DNA of 64,000 bases from Thalassotalea insulae (lineage in GTDB: Bacteria; Pseudomonadota; Gammaproteobacteria; Enterobacterales; Alteromonadaceae): positions 1,364,001-1,428,000 of the forward strand of contig NZ_BSST01000001.1 of NCBI RefSeq assembly GCF_030161395.1, written 5' to 3'. Each line of letters opens with the position of its first letter. The first letter of the stretch is position 1. A program made the translations under genes and the position numbers. Below the pieces are notes generated by a model. The model had not been told where the DNA came from. It did not search any database and was given only the letters and a program-made list of their open reading frames with translations. Shown here one piece after another: positions 17,720-26,628 of this stretch.

Positions 17720-18282
17720 ATAAAACCAATACGCTGGCACTCCTATTTTTCCTCGCTTCTATTATCGCCTATAGCATCATAGAATGGCATCGAACTAGCG
17801 TTGGTGAAGATACGTTCATAGAAGATGACATTACGCCGGATTTTATCGCTGAATCACTAAATAGCGAAACTTTTAACCCTCAAGGAGAGTTATCCTATAT
17901 TATCGATGCAGCTCGAATGGAACATTATGCCAGTTTAGCGGTCACACACTTTGAGTTCCCTAAATATACCTTATATCCAAACAATAGCGATTCTCCATGG
18001 AAAATAACTGCAAATGAAGGCACACTTTACAATAACAATAGGGTAAAATTGGAAAATCGAGTCACACTCGTTGCAACAGATAACACTAGTTTAATTCAGG
18101 AAATTAATGGAAAATATTTAGAATTGGACTTAAAAACAAATATTATTAGCTCAAACAATAAGATAGAGATTAAAGGAAAAGATTTCTTGATGACAGGCTC
18201 AGGGCTGATAGTTGACTTAAACACTAAACAAGTAACACTAACAAACCATGAAAAAACCATTTATCAACATCATCAGAAATAG
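17716..18282 (+). CDS. lptC: LptC, LPS export bridge protein
   Basis: 188 residues. A single N-terminal membrane anchor (TLALLFFLASIIAYSII) is followed by a beta-jellyroll with the LptC pattern PDFIAESLNSETFNPQGELSYIIDAARMEHY and PWKITANEGTLYNNN (read in pieces). LptC joins the LptB2FG transporter to the periplasmic bridge LptA. It overlaps kdsC by 4 bases and lptA by 35 bases, an unusually long overlap. Confidence 0.93.
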   Translation: MNKTNTLALLFFLASIIAYSIIEWHRTSVGEDTFIEDDITPDFIAESLNSETFNPQGELSYIIDAARMEHYASLAVTHFEFPKYTLYPNNSDSPWKITANEGTLYNNNRVKLENRVTLVATDNTSLIQEINGKYLELDLKTNIISSNNKIEIKGKDFLMTGSGLIVDLNTKQVTLTNHEKTIYQHHQK

Positions 18283-18772
18283 CTTACTCAGTTTCGGTGT
18301 TTTTCTAGGATTAGTGAATCAAGCCTACGCAGAAAAATCGGATCTTAAGCAAGAAATTAAAATTGATGCCGCTCGTCAGGCAGCAGATCTCAAAAATAAA
18401 ATCTTCAGTTATATTGATGATGTTGTCATCACTCAAGGTTCTTTGATAATTGAAGCTGATCTAGTGCAAGTACTAACTGAAGCGAAAACCGACAATAAAA
18501 CCTATATTGCCAAAGGCGATCCCGCCACATTTAAACAAACATTAGAAGATGGTACGCCTATTTATCTGCAAGCCAATGAAATCAAATATCAACCAGGTAA
18601 AAATACCGTTATTATTTCCGGTAATGCCGAGTTACGTCAGGAAGGCAGTAAAGTCAGTAGTAGCATTATTACTTATAACTTTCTGACCGAACAAGTACTG
18701 GCAAATAGTGACAGCAACGAACGCGTTCAAACGGTATTACAGCCACAAGCTTTAGATAAGAAGAAAAAATGA
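18248..18772 (+). CDS. lptA: LptA, periplasmic LPS transport bridge
   Basis: 174 residues. The signal peptide (MKKPFINIIRNSLLSFGVFLGLVNQAYA) is followed by an OstA/LptA jellyroll with IKIDAARQAADLKNKIFSYIDDVVITQGSLIIEADLVQV (in parts). LptA subunits stack to carry LPS from LptC to LptD. It begins 35 bp inside lptC and ends 4 bases inside lptB. No sigma-E promoter was seen inside lptC, unlike the E. coli lptA promoter. Confidence 0.93.
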   Translation: MKKPFINIIRNSLLSFGVFLGLVNQAYAEKSDLKQEIKIDAARQAADLKNKIFSYIDDVVITQGSLIIEADLVQVLTEAKTDNKTYIAKGDPATFKQTLEDGTPIYLQANEIKYQPGKNTVIISGNAELRQEGSKVSSSIITYNFLTEQVLANSDSNERVQTVLQPQALDKKKK

Positions 18773-19500
18773 CTCGCGCTACTTTAATTGCTCAAAACCT
18801 TGCCAAATCCTATAAAGGTAGAAAAGTTGTCAAAAACGTTGGCATGAAAGTCAAAGAAGGGCAAATCGTTGGCTTACTAGGGCCAAATGGTGCCGGTAAA
18901 ACCACGTCTTTTTATATGATAGTAGGTCTGGTTAACAATGACAGTGGCACTATTACCTTAAATGATGAAGATATTACTTTACTGCCAATGCATGAAAGAG
19001 CGCGTAAAGGCATAGGTTATTTACCTCAAGAAGCGTCAATCTTTCGTAAACTCACTGTCTATGAAAATATTATGGCGATTCTGCAAACCAGAAAAGAACT
19101 TTCTGAAGTGGAGCGGGAAGAACAACTCGAGCACCTGGTCGAAGAGTTTAATATTGGCCATATTACCGAAAATTTAGGCATGAGTCTTTCCGGTGGTGAA
19201 CGACGCCGAGTTGAAATTGCCCGAGCATTAGCCGCAGAACCAAAATTTATTCTGTTAGATGAACCATTTGCCGGTGTCGACCCCATCTCAGTAGGAGATA
19301 TAAAAAAAATTATTCTACACTTAAAGCAACGAGGCATTGGAATCTTAATCACAGACCACAATGTCAGAGAAACACTAGATGTTTGTGAGCATGCCTATAT
19401 TGTCAGCCATGGCGAATTAATCGCCGAAGGCAATGCAGATCAAATTCTTGCTAATCAACAAGTAAGAGATGTATACCTTGGTGAGCAATTCACGCTATAG
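18769..19500 (+). CDS. lptB: LptB, ATPase of the LPS exporter
   Basis: 243 residues. Walker A GPNGAGKTTSF, signature LSGGERRRVEIARALA, Walker B FILLDEPFAGVDPISV and switch His in ITDHNVRE are all intact and in the LptB-specific form. It drives LPS extraction from the inner membrane with LptF and LptG, which are not in this window. The start overlaps lptA by 4 bases. Confidence 0.96.
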   Translation: MTRATLIAQNLAKSYKGRKVVKNVGMKVKEGQIVGLLGPNGAGKTTSFYMIVGLVNNDSGTITLNDEDITLLPMHERARKGIGYLPQEASIFRKLTVYENIMAILQTRKELSEVEREEQLEHLVEEFNIGHITENLGMSLSGGERRRVEIARALAAEPKFILLDEPFAGVDPISVGDIKKIILHLKQRGIGILITDHNVRETLDVCEHAYIVSHGELIAEGNADQILANQQVRDVYLGEQFTL

Positions 19501-19556
19501 TTATGATATGCTCCAGAGAAGATAATGATAACAATTAACAGGAAATATATTCATTA

Positions 19557-21062
19557 ATGCGCCCTAGTCTGCAGCTCCGAATTGGACAACAACTTACAAT
19601 GACGCCACAATTGCAGCAAGCAATCAAACTGCTGCAATTATCCACATTGGATCTTCAACAGGAAATTCAGGAAGCGTTAGAAAGCAATCCTTTACTAGAG
19701 GTCGATGAATCAACTCCAAACAATCAGGAATCGCAGCCCGATCATTTAGAAGAAGCTTTTTCCGCCACAAGTTCATCACCAAACAATGACTCATCCGATG
19801 GTAGTGAAGATTCAACACCTACTGCAGATGAAATCAGCACTACAGAAGCCATGGATAAATCGGATATCCCGGAAGAATTAAATATTGATACTACCTGGGA
19901 CGAATCTTTTAGTGCCGGTGTATCTAGTTCAGGCGTAGGCGTTGCTTCTGAAGATTATACTTACCAAGGTGAAACCACAGATTCCATTCAAGATCATCTG
20001 CGCTGGCAAATGGAACTTACACCTTTTAGTGAAACAGATTTAGCCATTGCCACGGCTATTATTGACGCCATCGATGATGCTGGTTACTTAACGGTAACGG
20101 CAGAAGACATTTTAGAATCTCTTGGCCATGAAGGCGTAGAATTAGACGAAGTGGAAGCCGTACTCAAGCGCATTAACATGTTTGATCCCGTTGGTGTCGG
20201 TGCTCGCTCGATCCCTGAGTGCTTATTGATCCAACTGAATCAGTTTGATAAAAGTACGCCTTGGCTAGCAGAAAGCAAGCAGATCATTACTGAGCATATA
20301 GATTTATTAGGTAACCGTGATTATCGACAAATCATGCGTAAAACCCGCTTGAAAGAAGATCAATTGCGAGAAGTCATTAAACTCATTCAATCATTAGATC
20401 CTCGTCCTGGCGACAGTGTTATTAAAAGCGAAGAGCAATACGTTATTCCAGACGTCTCGGTCGAGAAGAAAAACGGTCGTTGGGTAGTTGAACTTAATCC
20501 AGATACAGCACCTAAACTTTCTGTTAATCAACAATATGCTTCAATGGCACGTTCAATGAAGTCATCCAGTGACAGCCAGTTTATTCGCTCTAACCTGCAG
20601 GAAGCGAAATGGTTTATTAAAAGTCTGGAGAGCAGAAACGATACCTTATTAAAAGTTTCCAATTGCATAGTACAACGTCAGCAAGGCTTTTTTGAACACG
20701 GCCCAGAAGCCATGCGCCCTATGGTACTAAATGACATTGCCGAAGCTGTTGATATGCATGAATCGACCATTTCCCGTGTAACTACCCAAAAATACATGCA
20801 TACCCCAAGAGGGATTTTTGAACTGAAATATTTTTTCTCCAGCCATGTCAGTACCGAAAATGGCGGAGAGTGCTCTTCTACTGCAATTCGCGCGTTAATC
20901 AAAAAACTCGTGGCAGCAGAAATTCCAGCTAAGCCATTAAGCGATAGTAAAATGGCAGAATTATTAGCTGAACAAGGTATCAACGTTGCTCGTCGCACTA
21001 TAGCCAAATATCGTGAATCTTTGTCTATTCCTCCGTCGAACCAACGTAAGAGTCTTCTTTAA
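19557..21062 (+). CDS. rpoN: RpoN, sigma-54 factor
   Basis: 501 residues. Region I is glutamine-rich (LQLRIGQQLTMTPQLQQAIKLLQLS), region II acidic (about 55-120), and region III contains the core-binding part, an HTH (MHESTISRVTTQKYMHTP) and the RpoN box ARRTIAKYRE near the C-terminus. It directs RNA polymerase to -24/-12 promoters with enhancer-binding proteins. It heads the conserved rpoN-hpf-ptsN-rapZ-npr cluster. Confidence 0.96.
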   Translation: MRPSLQLRIGQQLTMTPQLQQAIKLLQLSTLDLQQEIQEALESNPLLEVDESTPNNQESQPDHLEEAFSATSSSPNNDSSDGSEDSTPTADEISTTEAMDKSDIPEELNIDTTWDESFSAGVSSSGVGVASEDYTYQGETTDSIQDHLRWQMELTPFSETDLAIATAIIDAIDDAGYLTVTAEDILESLGHEGVELDEVEAVLKRINMFDPVGVGARSIPECLLIQLNQFDKSTPWLAESKQIITEHIDLLGNRDYRQIMRKTRLKEDQLREVIKLIQSLDPRPGDSVIKSEEQYVIPDVSVEKKNGRWVVELNPDTAPKLSVNQQYASMARSMKSSSDSQFIRSNLQEAKWFIKSLESRNDTLLKVSNCIVQRQQGFFEHGPEAMRPMVLNDIAEAVDMHESTISRVTTQKYMHTPRGIFELKYFFSSHVSTENGGECSSTAIRALIKKLVAAEIPAKPLSDSKMAELLAEQGINVARRTIAKYRESLSIPPSNQRKSLL

Positions 21063-21084
21063 TTAACAATAAGGATTTAAGCTT

Positions 21085-21372
21085 ATGCAAATTAATCTTG
21101 CCGGTCACCATGTAGAAATTACCGACTCATTACGCGAATCTGTTCATAGCAAGTTTGCAAAGCTAGAACGACATTTTGATCATATTAATAATGTCCATGT
21201 CGTGCTAACCGTAGAAAAACTAAATCAAATCGCCGAAGCAACCGTGCATTTAAACGGTAACGAAATACACGCTAAAGCTGAAAATGGTGACATGTATGTC
21301 TCTATTGATGCCTTAGTCAGTAAACTGGATAAACAAGTATTAAAATATAAGGGTAAGCTTAATCAGCACTAA
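21085..21372 (+). CDS. hpf: Hpf, ribosome hibernation promoting factor (short form)
   Basis: 95 residues, the short HPF/YfiA form. It begins MQINLAGHHVEITDSLRESVHSKFAKLERHF, then NVHVVLTVEKLNQIAEATVHLNGNEIHAKAENGDMYVSIDALVSKLDKQV (in parts). It promotes 100S ribosome dimers in stationary phase. It lies 22 bp after rpoN, with AAGGA upstream of the start. Confidence 0.93.
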   Translation: MQINLAGHHVEITDSLRESVHSKFAKLERHFDHINNVHVVLTVEKLNQIAEATVHLNGNEIHAKAENGDMYVSIDALVSKLDKQVLKYKGKLNQH

Positions 21373-21404
21373 CCCATTCTTTATGTCAAATTCGAAAGAA
21401 CCTT

Positions 21405-21857
21405 ATGAATTTATCTGACATCATTACTCAGGACTGCACCATGTGTGCAGTTCCTGCTACTAGCAAAAAGAAAATGCTAGAAACGCTGTGTGAAAAAGCA
21501 GCAGCCTCCAACACTCACTACAACACTTATCAGTTACTTGAAAGTTTATTGGTCAGAGAGAAAATGGGCTCAACCGGCATAGGTAACGGTATTGCGATTC
21601 CACATGGACGATTACCACACGGAGAGCAAGTGATTGCTATCGTGGCAACATCAGCAAATCCCATTGCCTTTGACGCCATAGATAACCGCCCGGTCGACAT
21701 TTTTATCGCGCTATTTGTACCTGAAGAACATTGCCAGCAACACCTATCGACATTACAAAGTATTGCAAAAATCTTTAGTAATAAACAGGTATGCAAACAG
21801 GCAAGAAAGTGTCAAAGTAATGCCGAATTATATCAGTTAATCAAAGACAACTGTTAA
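21405..21857 (+). CDS. ptsN: PtsN, nitrogen-PTS EIIA component
   Basis: 150 residues. The active-site His67 lies in GIGNGIAIPHGRLP, typical of EIIA-Ntr. It accepts phosphate from NPr, and its phosphorylation state controls potassium transport and stress responses. It sits between hpf and rapZ, with npr two genes downstream; EI-Ntr (ptsP) is not in the window. Confidence 0.94.
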   Translation: MNLSDIITQDCTMCAVPATSKKKMLETLCEKAAASNTHYNTYQLLESLLVREKMGSTGIGNGIAIPHGRLPHGEQVIAIVATSANPIAFDAIDNRPVDIFIALFVPEEHCQQHLSTLQSIAKIFSNKQVCKQARKCQSNAELYQLIKDNC

Positions 21858-21882
21858 CACGGCTAAAAGGAAATCAATATTA

Positions 21883-22737
21883 ATGAAACTCACGATTGTC
21901 AGTGGCCGTTCTGGCTCTGGTAAAACTGTAGCTCTTCGCGTTCTAGAAGATTTAGGTTACTACTGCGTTGACAACATTCCAGTAAATTTACTGCCAGCAT
22001 TAACTCATACGGTGATCAACGACTATGAAACAGTCGCAGTAAGCCTTGATGTTCGCAACCTGCCGGCAGAACCAAGTGATGTTTCAGAGATCATAGATTA
22101 TCTCCCTAGTGCCGTAGAACTAAGTATCGTTTACTTAGATGCGGATGATAGCGACCTGATCAGACGATTCAGTGAAACGCGCCGACTACATCCGCTGATC
22201 AAACAAAATATCGCTCTTGATCAAGCTATTTCGCTGGAGAAAAAGCTTTTAGAGCCAATAGCCAGCCGCGCCAATTTATACATTAATACCAGCCAGTTAA
22301 CACCACACCAGCTAGCAGATTTAATTCGCGAACGCATTTTGGGTAAAACCACAGGAAACATGGTAGTGGTATTTGAGTCATTCGGCTATAAGCACGGCAT
22401 CCCTAAAGACGCTGACTTTGTTTTTGATGCGCGCTTTCTTCCCAACCCTTTTTGGGAAAAAGACCTCAAGCCATATACCGGCTTAGATAAACCAGTACAG
22501 GACTTTCTTGCCAGCCAGCCAATAGTGACTAAATTTATCTGGCAAATCAATAGCTTTATGATGACTTGGCTACCACATTTAGAGCGAAATAATCGCAGTT
22601 ATATTACTATCGCTATCGGCTGTACTGGTGGTAAACACCGCTCTGTATACATAGCAGAATTGCTCGCAGCCAACCTGAAAAAAGATCGCAAAGATGTTCA
22701 GGCCCGTCACCGAGATTTACAAGTCAAAAGTACCTGA
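21883..22737 (+). CDS. rapZ: RapZ, RNase adapter / nucleotide-binding protein
   Basis: 284 residues. Walker A GRSGSGKT (residues 8-15) is followed by LRVLEDLGYYCVDNIP, and the C-terminal domain contains VVFESFGYKHGIPKDADFVFDARFLPNP and IGCTGGKHRSVYIAE (in parts). In E. coli RapZ controls glucosamine 6-phosphate synthase through GlmY/GlmZ small RNAs and RNase E. Orthology is clear, but the RNA partners may differ here. Confidence 0.94.
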   Translation: MKLTIVSGRSGSGKTVALRVLEDLGYYCVDNIPVNLLPALTHTVINDYETVAVSLDVRNLPAEPSDVSEIIDYLPSAVELSIVYLDADDSDLIRRFSETRRLHPLIKQNIALDQAISLEKKLLEPIASRANLYINTSQLTPHQLADLIRERILGKTTGNMVVVFESFGYKHGIPKDADFVFDARFLPNPFWEKDLKPYTGLDKPVQDFLASQPIVTKFIWQINSFMMTWLPHLERNNRSYITIAIGCTGGKHRSVYIAELLAANLKKDRKDVQARHRDLQVKST

Positions 22738-22751
22738 TGTAAGGCAAGTAA

Positions 22752-23030
22752 ATGACAAAACGCTTACAACAATCATTAACTATCTCGAATAAACTTGGTT
22801 TGCACGCCAGAGCCGCCACTAAACTAGCCCAATTGAGCCAAAAATTTGATGCCAAAGTCATCATTGAACTAGATAATAACCAAGCAGAAGCTACCAGTAT
22901 TATGGGCTTAATGCTATTAGCCGGCGGACAAGGGAAAACGGTTACTATCATCACCGAAGGCCAGGATGCCGAACAAGCATTAGCCGACGTCTGTCAATTA
23001 TTCACCGATAAATTTGATGAAGGTGAATAA
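22752..23030 (+). CDS. npr: NPr, HPr-like phosphocarrier of the nitrogen PTS
   Basis: 92 residues. Active-site His18 lies in NKLGLHARAATKLAQ. The regulatory-serine region reads TSIMGLMLLAGGQGKTV. It passes phosphate from EI-Ntr to PtsN. It lies 14 bp after rapZ and closes the rpoN cluster. Confidence 0.93.
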   Translation: MTKRLQQSLTISNKLGLHARAATKLAQLSQKFDAKVIIELDNNQAEATSIMGLMLLAGGQGKTVTIITEGQDAEQALADVCQLFTDKFDEGE

Positions 23031-23218
23031 TTTTAGCACCGACAATCAGCTTCAAGATAAAACTTTTCAGATAAACTAATAAAAAAGCTGATAAAACCAG
23101 TAAGTTGAGATAGACTTACACTCACTGGGCAACCAATAATTATTCGACGAGTTTCGTAATTTCGGCCCAGTTTTTCAATTTTCGAATTTCGTTTTATAAC
23201 GGCACAGGATAGCAATAT

Positions 23219-24580
23219 ATGCCGGAAATTTCAGAGCAAGAATACAGCCAACAACGCCTACAACAAGTCAATGAAGCACTTGGTAGCGGTATGTTTGTCT
23301 ATGTTCGTAAGTTATTACAAAACATGCCCGCCTATGATCTCGCTCTGATCTTAGAATCTTCCCCGACAAAAAGCCGTACTATCTTATGGCAACTCATCGA
23401 TCACGATCATCATGGTGAAGTCTTAGAAGAACTGAATGAAGAAGTTCGTAAAGGCATACTGAAAAATATTCGTCCGGAAAAACTAGCCGCTGTTGCCGAA
23501 GGCATGGATGTCGATGATCTGGCAGAAGTATTACGTACCTTGCCAGACAGTGTTTATCGGGAAGTGCTAAACTCGATGGACTCTCAGGACAGAAGTCGGG
23601 TAGAAACCGCGTTATCTTATGAAGAAGATACCGCCGGTGGTATCATGAATACCGATACCATGACTATCAGACCAGATGTCACCGTTGATGTGGTATTACG
23701 TTATTTACGCCTTAAAGGCGAACTACCGGAAGCTACAGATTCATTTTATGTCGTCGATCGTCAAGATCACTTTATCGGTGCGGTTTCACTGACCGCAATA
23801 GTAACCAGCAAGCCAGAAGAAGTTATTTCCAGCTTAATCGACGAAGAAATCACCGCTATCAATGTCGAGATGCCAGAAACCGAAGTCGCACAGCTATTTG
23901 AACGTTACGACTGGGTCTCTGCGCCGGTTATCGATGAAGAAAAACACTTACTCGGCCGTATTACTATTGATGATGTCGTTGATATTATTCGGGAAGAAGC
24001 AGAACACTCGATGATGAGTATGGCGGGTCTAGATGACGAAGCCGATACCTTCGCACCGATAGTAAAAAGTACTCAACAGCGCTCAATCTGGCTAGGTGTC
24101 AACCTAGTTACCGCCTTAATGGCGGTTGCCGTTTCCAGCATGTTTGAAGAAATTCTTGGTCAGTTAGCCATTCTCGCGATTTTAAATACTCTGGTACCCA
24201 GTATGGGCGGCGTAGCTGGCAATCAAACATTAACTCTGGTGATCCGCGGTATTGCTTTGGGTCACGTCGGCGAAAGTAACTCAAAAGCATTACTTTATAA
24301 AGAATTAGCGGTTGGTTTTCTCAACGGTATTATCTGGGCGTTATTAATCGCTACCGTGGTCGCGCTATGGAAGCAAGATATGGTGTTAGGTGGGGTCATT
24401 GCCTTTGCCATGCTAATGAATTTAACTGCGGCGGGTATTGCTGGAGTTAGTATTCCATTAATCTTAAAGAAAATGGATATAGATCCAGCGCTTGCTGGTA
24501 GCGTAATTTTAACCACTATTACTGATGTCGTCGGTATTTTTGCTTTTCTTGGCACCGCCACTTTATTTTTAGGAACTTAA
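23219..24580 (+). CDS. mgtE: MgtE-family magnesium transporter
   Basis: 453 residues. Domain order: an N-terminal alpha-superhelix (about 30-130, ALILESSPTKSRTILWQLI), two CBS domains (about 138-260), a plug helix, then five membrane segments (about 290-450) with the pore stretch LVPSMGGVAGNQTLTLVIRG. Mg2+ binding to the N and CBS domains gates the channel. No M-box was recognised in the 188-bp gap upstream. It converges on pmbA. Confidence 0.94.
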   Translation: MPEISEQEYSQQRLQQVNEALGSGMFVYVRKLLQNMPAYDLALILESSPTKSRTILWQLIDHDHHGEVLEELNEEVRKGILKNIRPEKLAAVAEGMDVDDLAEVLRTLPDSVYREVLNSMDSQDRSRVETALSYEEDTAGGIMNTDTMTIRPDVTVDVVLRYLRLKGELPEATDSFYVVDRQDHFIGAVSLTAIVTSKPEEVISSLIDEEITAINVEMPETEVAQLFERYDWVSAPVIDEEKHLLGRITIDDVVDIIREEAEHSMMSMAGLDDEADTFAPIVKSTQQRSIWLGVNLVTALMAVAVSSMFEEILGQLAILAILNTLVPSMGGVAGNQTLTLVIRGIALGHVGESNSKALLYKELAVGFLNGIIWALLIATVVALWKQDMVLGGVIAFAMLMNLTAAGIAGVSIPLILKKMDIDPALAGSVILTTITDVVGIFAFLGTATLFLGT

Positions 24581-24601
24581 CAAATACTTGCGCTAAGTTC
24601 C
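24572..24601. terminator. Inverted repeat between mgtE and pmbA
   Basis: An 8-bp stem GGAACTTA / TAAGTTCC with a 14-nt loop covers the mgtE stop between two converging genes. It lacks a T tract, so it is only a possible terminator or RNA 3'-end structure. Confidence 0.4.
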
Positions 24602-24629
24602 TGTAACAAGCAAGCTAGAATATACTAAG

Positions 24630-25973
24630 TTAATTACCAGCAATCTGCATTTGATCAACAATAATAGAGCCGGTACGAATACTGCCTTTGACGTCAGTAT
24701 CACTACCAACAGCAACAATATTTTTGAACATATCCGCTAAGTTACCTGCAATAGTTACTTCTGAGACCGGATAAGCAATCTCACCATTTTCCACCCAAAA
24801 ACCTGCAGCTCCGCGAGAGTAGTCACCATTAACAACATTAACCCCTTGCCCCATAAGTTCGGTCACCAATAAACCAGTACCTAACTGTTTTAGCATCTGT
24901 TGAAAATCACCGCCGTTTGCTGATACCTGCCAATTATGAATACCACCAGCATGACCTGTAGTTGTCATACCCAGTTTTCGCGCGGAATAGCTGGTTAAAA
25001 GGTAAGTTTCCAACACACCCGCTTTAATAATATCGCGGTCGACTGTGGCAACACCTTCATTATCAAACGAACTACTCGCTAATGCCTTTTTAATATGCGG
25101 TTGTTCTTCAATAGTTAAAAACTCAGGAAATATCGGTTGTCCTAACGCATCGAGTAAAAACGATGATTTTCGATATAAATTGCCACCGCTGATCGCCGCA
25201 ATAAAATGGCCCCAAAAGGTATTCGCAATATCAGCACGAAACATTACTGGTACCTTAGCAGTAGCTATTTTTCTTGCATGCAAACGAGAAATCGCTTCGT
25301 TAGCAGCGTTTATACCAACCTGTTGTGGCTGCTCCAGTAAGTTAAAATCCCGATTAATAGTGTAAGCATAATCCCGCTGCATATCTTCATTTTCACTGGC
25401 TATCATCACACAGCTTAAGGTATGACGAGAGCTTGGGTAACCAACCAATTGTCCATGGCTATTGCCATAAACTTTAAAGCCTTCAAAACATGCTAAGGTC
25501 GCACCATCTGAATTAGTGATACGTTTATCACTCGATAATGCTGCATTTTCACATTCTTTAGCAATCGCAATTGCACTATCGGTTGATAATTCTTTACTAT
25601 GGTATAAATCCAGATCGGGAGGCGACATTGCCAGTAACTCTTTATCTGCCAAGCCAGAAAATTCATCAACTGAGGTATATTTAGCTATATTCACAGCTGC
25701 TTGCACTGCTTGGTGTAACGCTTTGTCGGATAAATCAGCGGTTGAGGCACTCCCTTTACGTCCCTGCTGATAAACGGTAATACCAAGCGCACCATCATTG
25801 GTAAATTCAACCGTTTCAACTTCACCTAAACGAGTACTGACACTTAAGCCTTGTTGCTTGCTCATTGCCACTTCCGCGCCATCGGCACCTAAGGATTTAG
25901 CTAACGCCAATACTTCGGCAACACGACTTTCTACTTGTTCCATTTGCTTGGGAATACTGATTGAATCTGTCAT
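24630..25973 (-). CDS. pmbA: PmbA/TldE, metalloprotease-like partner of TldD
   Basis: 447 residues, PmbA family. Conserved stretches include GADGAEVAMSKQQGLSVSTRLGEVETVEFTNDGALGITVY, YSRGAAGFWVENGEIAYPVSEVTIAGNL and GSIRTGSIIVDQMQIAG (in parts). The TldD HExxxH zinc motif is absent, as expected of PmbA, which acts with TldD in peptide processing and CcdA degradation. It is divergent from darP (yjgA), the arrangement seen across gammaproteobacteria. tldD is not in the window. Confidence 0.93.
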   Translation of the reverse strand: MTDSISIPKQMEQVESRVAEVLALAKSLGADGAEVAMSKQQGLSVSTRLGEVETVEFTNDGALGITVYQQGRKGSASTADLSDKALHQAVQAAVNIAKYTSVDEFSGLADKELLAMSPPDLDLYHSKELSTDSAIAIAKECENAALSSDKRITNSDGATLACFEGFKVYGNSHGQLVGYPSSRHTLSCVMIASENEDMQRDYAYTINRDFNLLEQPQQVGINAANEAISRLHARKIATAKVPVMFRADIANTFWGHFIAAISGGNLYRKSSFLLDALGQPIFPEFLTIEEQPHIKKALASSSFDNEGVATVDRDIIKAGVLETYLLTSYSARKLGMTTTGHAGGIHNWQVSANGGDFQQMLKQLGTGLLVTELMGQGVNVVNGDYSRGAAGFWVENGEIAYPVSEVTIAGNLADMFKNIVAVGSDTDVKGSIRTGSIIVDQMQIAGN

Positions 25974-26065
25974 TAAAATGAATATCTCTTATTTCTTGCT
26001 AGAGTGCCTAACTGAGTTTGATGTATAATGCACAATACAAGGTTAAATTATCTATTGTTATTATT

Positions 26066-26584
26066 ATGCCCCACTCTGCGCACGATATCGATGAATTCGA
26101 TGAAGATTATAAAAGTAAAACCGACTTAAAGCGTGAAATGCACGCCATGCAAGAGTTTGCTTTTAGTTTGGTGAAACTCAGTAAGCACCAGAGAAGCAAG
26201 GTGCCTTTTACTGAAGAGCTGTTGGAGTCATTAACTCTGGCAGATAAAATTAAAAATAAGCCGGAAGCGTTACGTCGCCATGTCCGTTTTATGGCTAAAG
26301 TATTAACCGAAACTGATCTGGAGCCGATTCACAAAGCGCTAGATATTATGGCGAATAAACATCAACAAGAATCTAACCGTCATCAACAACTGGCAGATTT
26401 ACGTGATCAGCTACTGAATGCTGATAATCAAGTAATAGAAGAATTACTGACAGAAAATCCATCAATGGAACGCCAAAAACTGCGTCAGTTAATTCGTCAG
26501 GCCAGTAAAGAACAAAAAGCGGAAAAACCGGGCAAGTATTTTAATGAACTGCTCGCTTATCTGAAATCACATATCACAAATTAA
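26066..26584 (+). CDS. darP: DarP/YjgA, 50S ribosome assembly factor
   Basis: 172 residues from ATG 26066 (MPHSAHDIDEFDEDYKSKTDLKRE), which matches the family start; longer in-frame starts would add an unrelated leader. It is a helical, highly charged protein with SKHQRSKVPFTEELLESL and ALRRHVRFMAKVL, typical of DUF615. YjgA associates with late 50S precursors. It is divergent from pmbA, as in E. coli. Confidence 0.92.
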   Translation: MPHSAHDIDEFDEDYKSKTDLKREMHAMQEFAFSLVKLSKHQRSKVPFTEELLESLTLADKIKNKPEALRRHVRFMAKVLTETDLEPIHKALDIMANKHQQESNRHQQLADLRDQLLNADNQVIEELLTENPSMERQKLRQLIRQASKEQKAEKPGKYFNELLAYLKSHITN

Positions 26585-26591
26585 GTATTAC

Positions 26592-26618
26592 CCAGCCAGA
26601 CCCTTAATATCTGGCTGG
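26592..26618. terminator. Hairpin between darP and the ABC exporter
   Basis: A 9-bp perfect stem CCAGCCAGA / TCTGGCTGG with a 9-nt loop sits between two converging genes. No strong T run follows on either strand, so terminator function is likely but not certain. Confidence 0.6.
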
Positions 26619-26628
26619 ACATTTCGCC

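Noticed and set aside
24572..24601. GGAACTT near the mgtE stop as a sigma-E promoter
   Set aside because: There is no matching -10 at 15-16 bp, it would read into an antisense region, and it is half of an inverted repeat.
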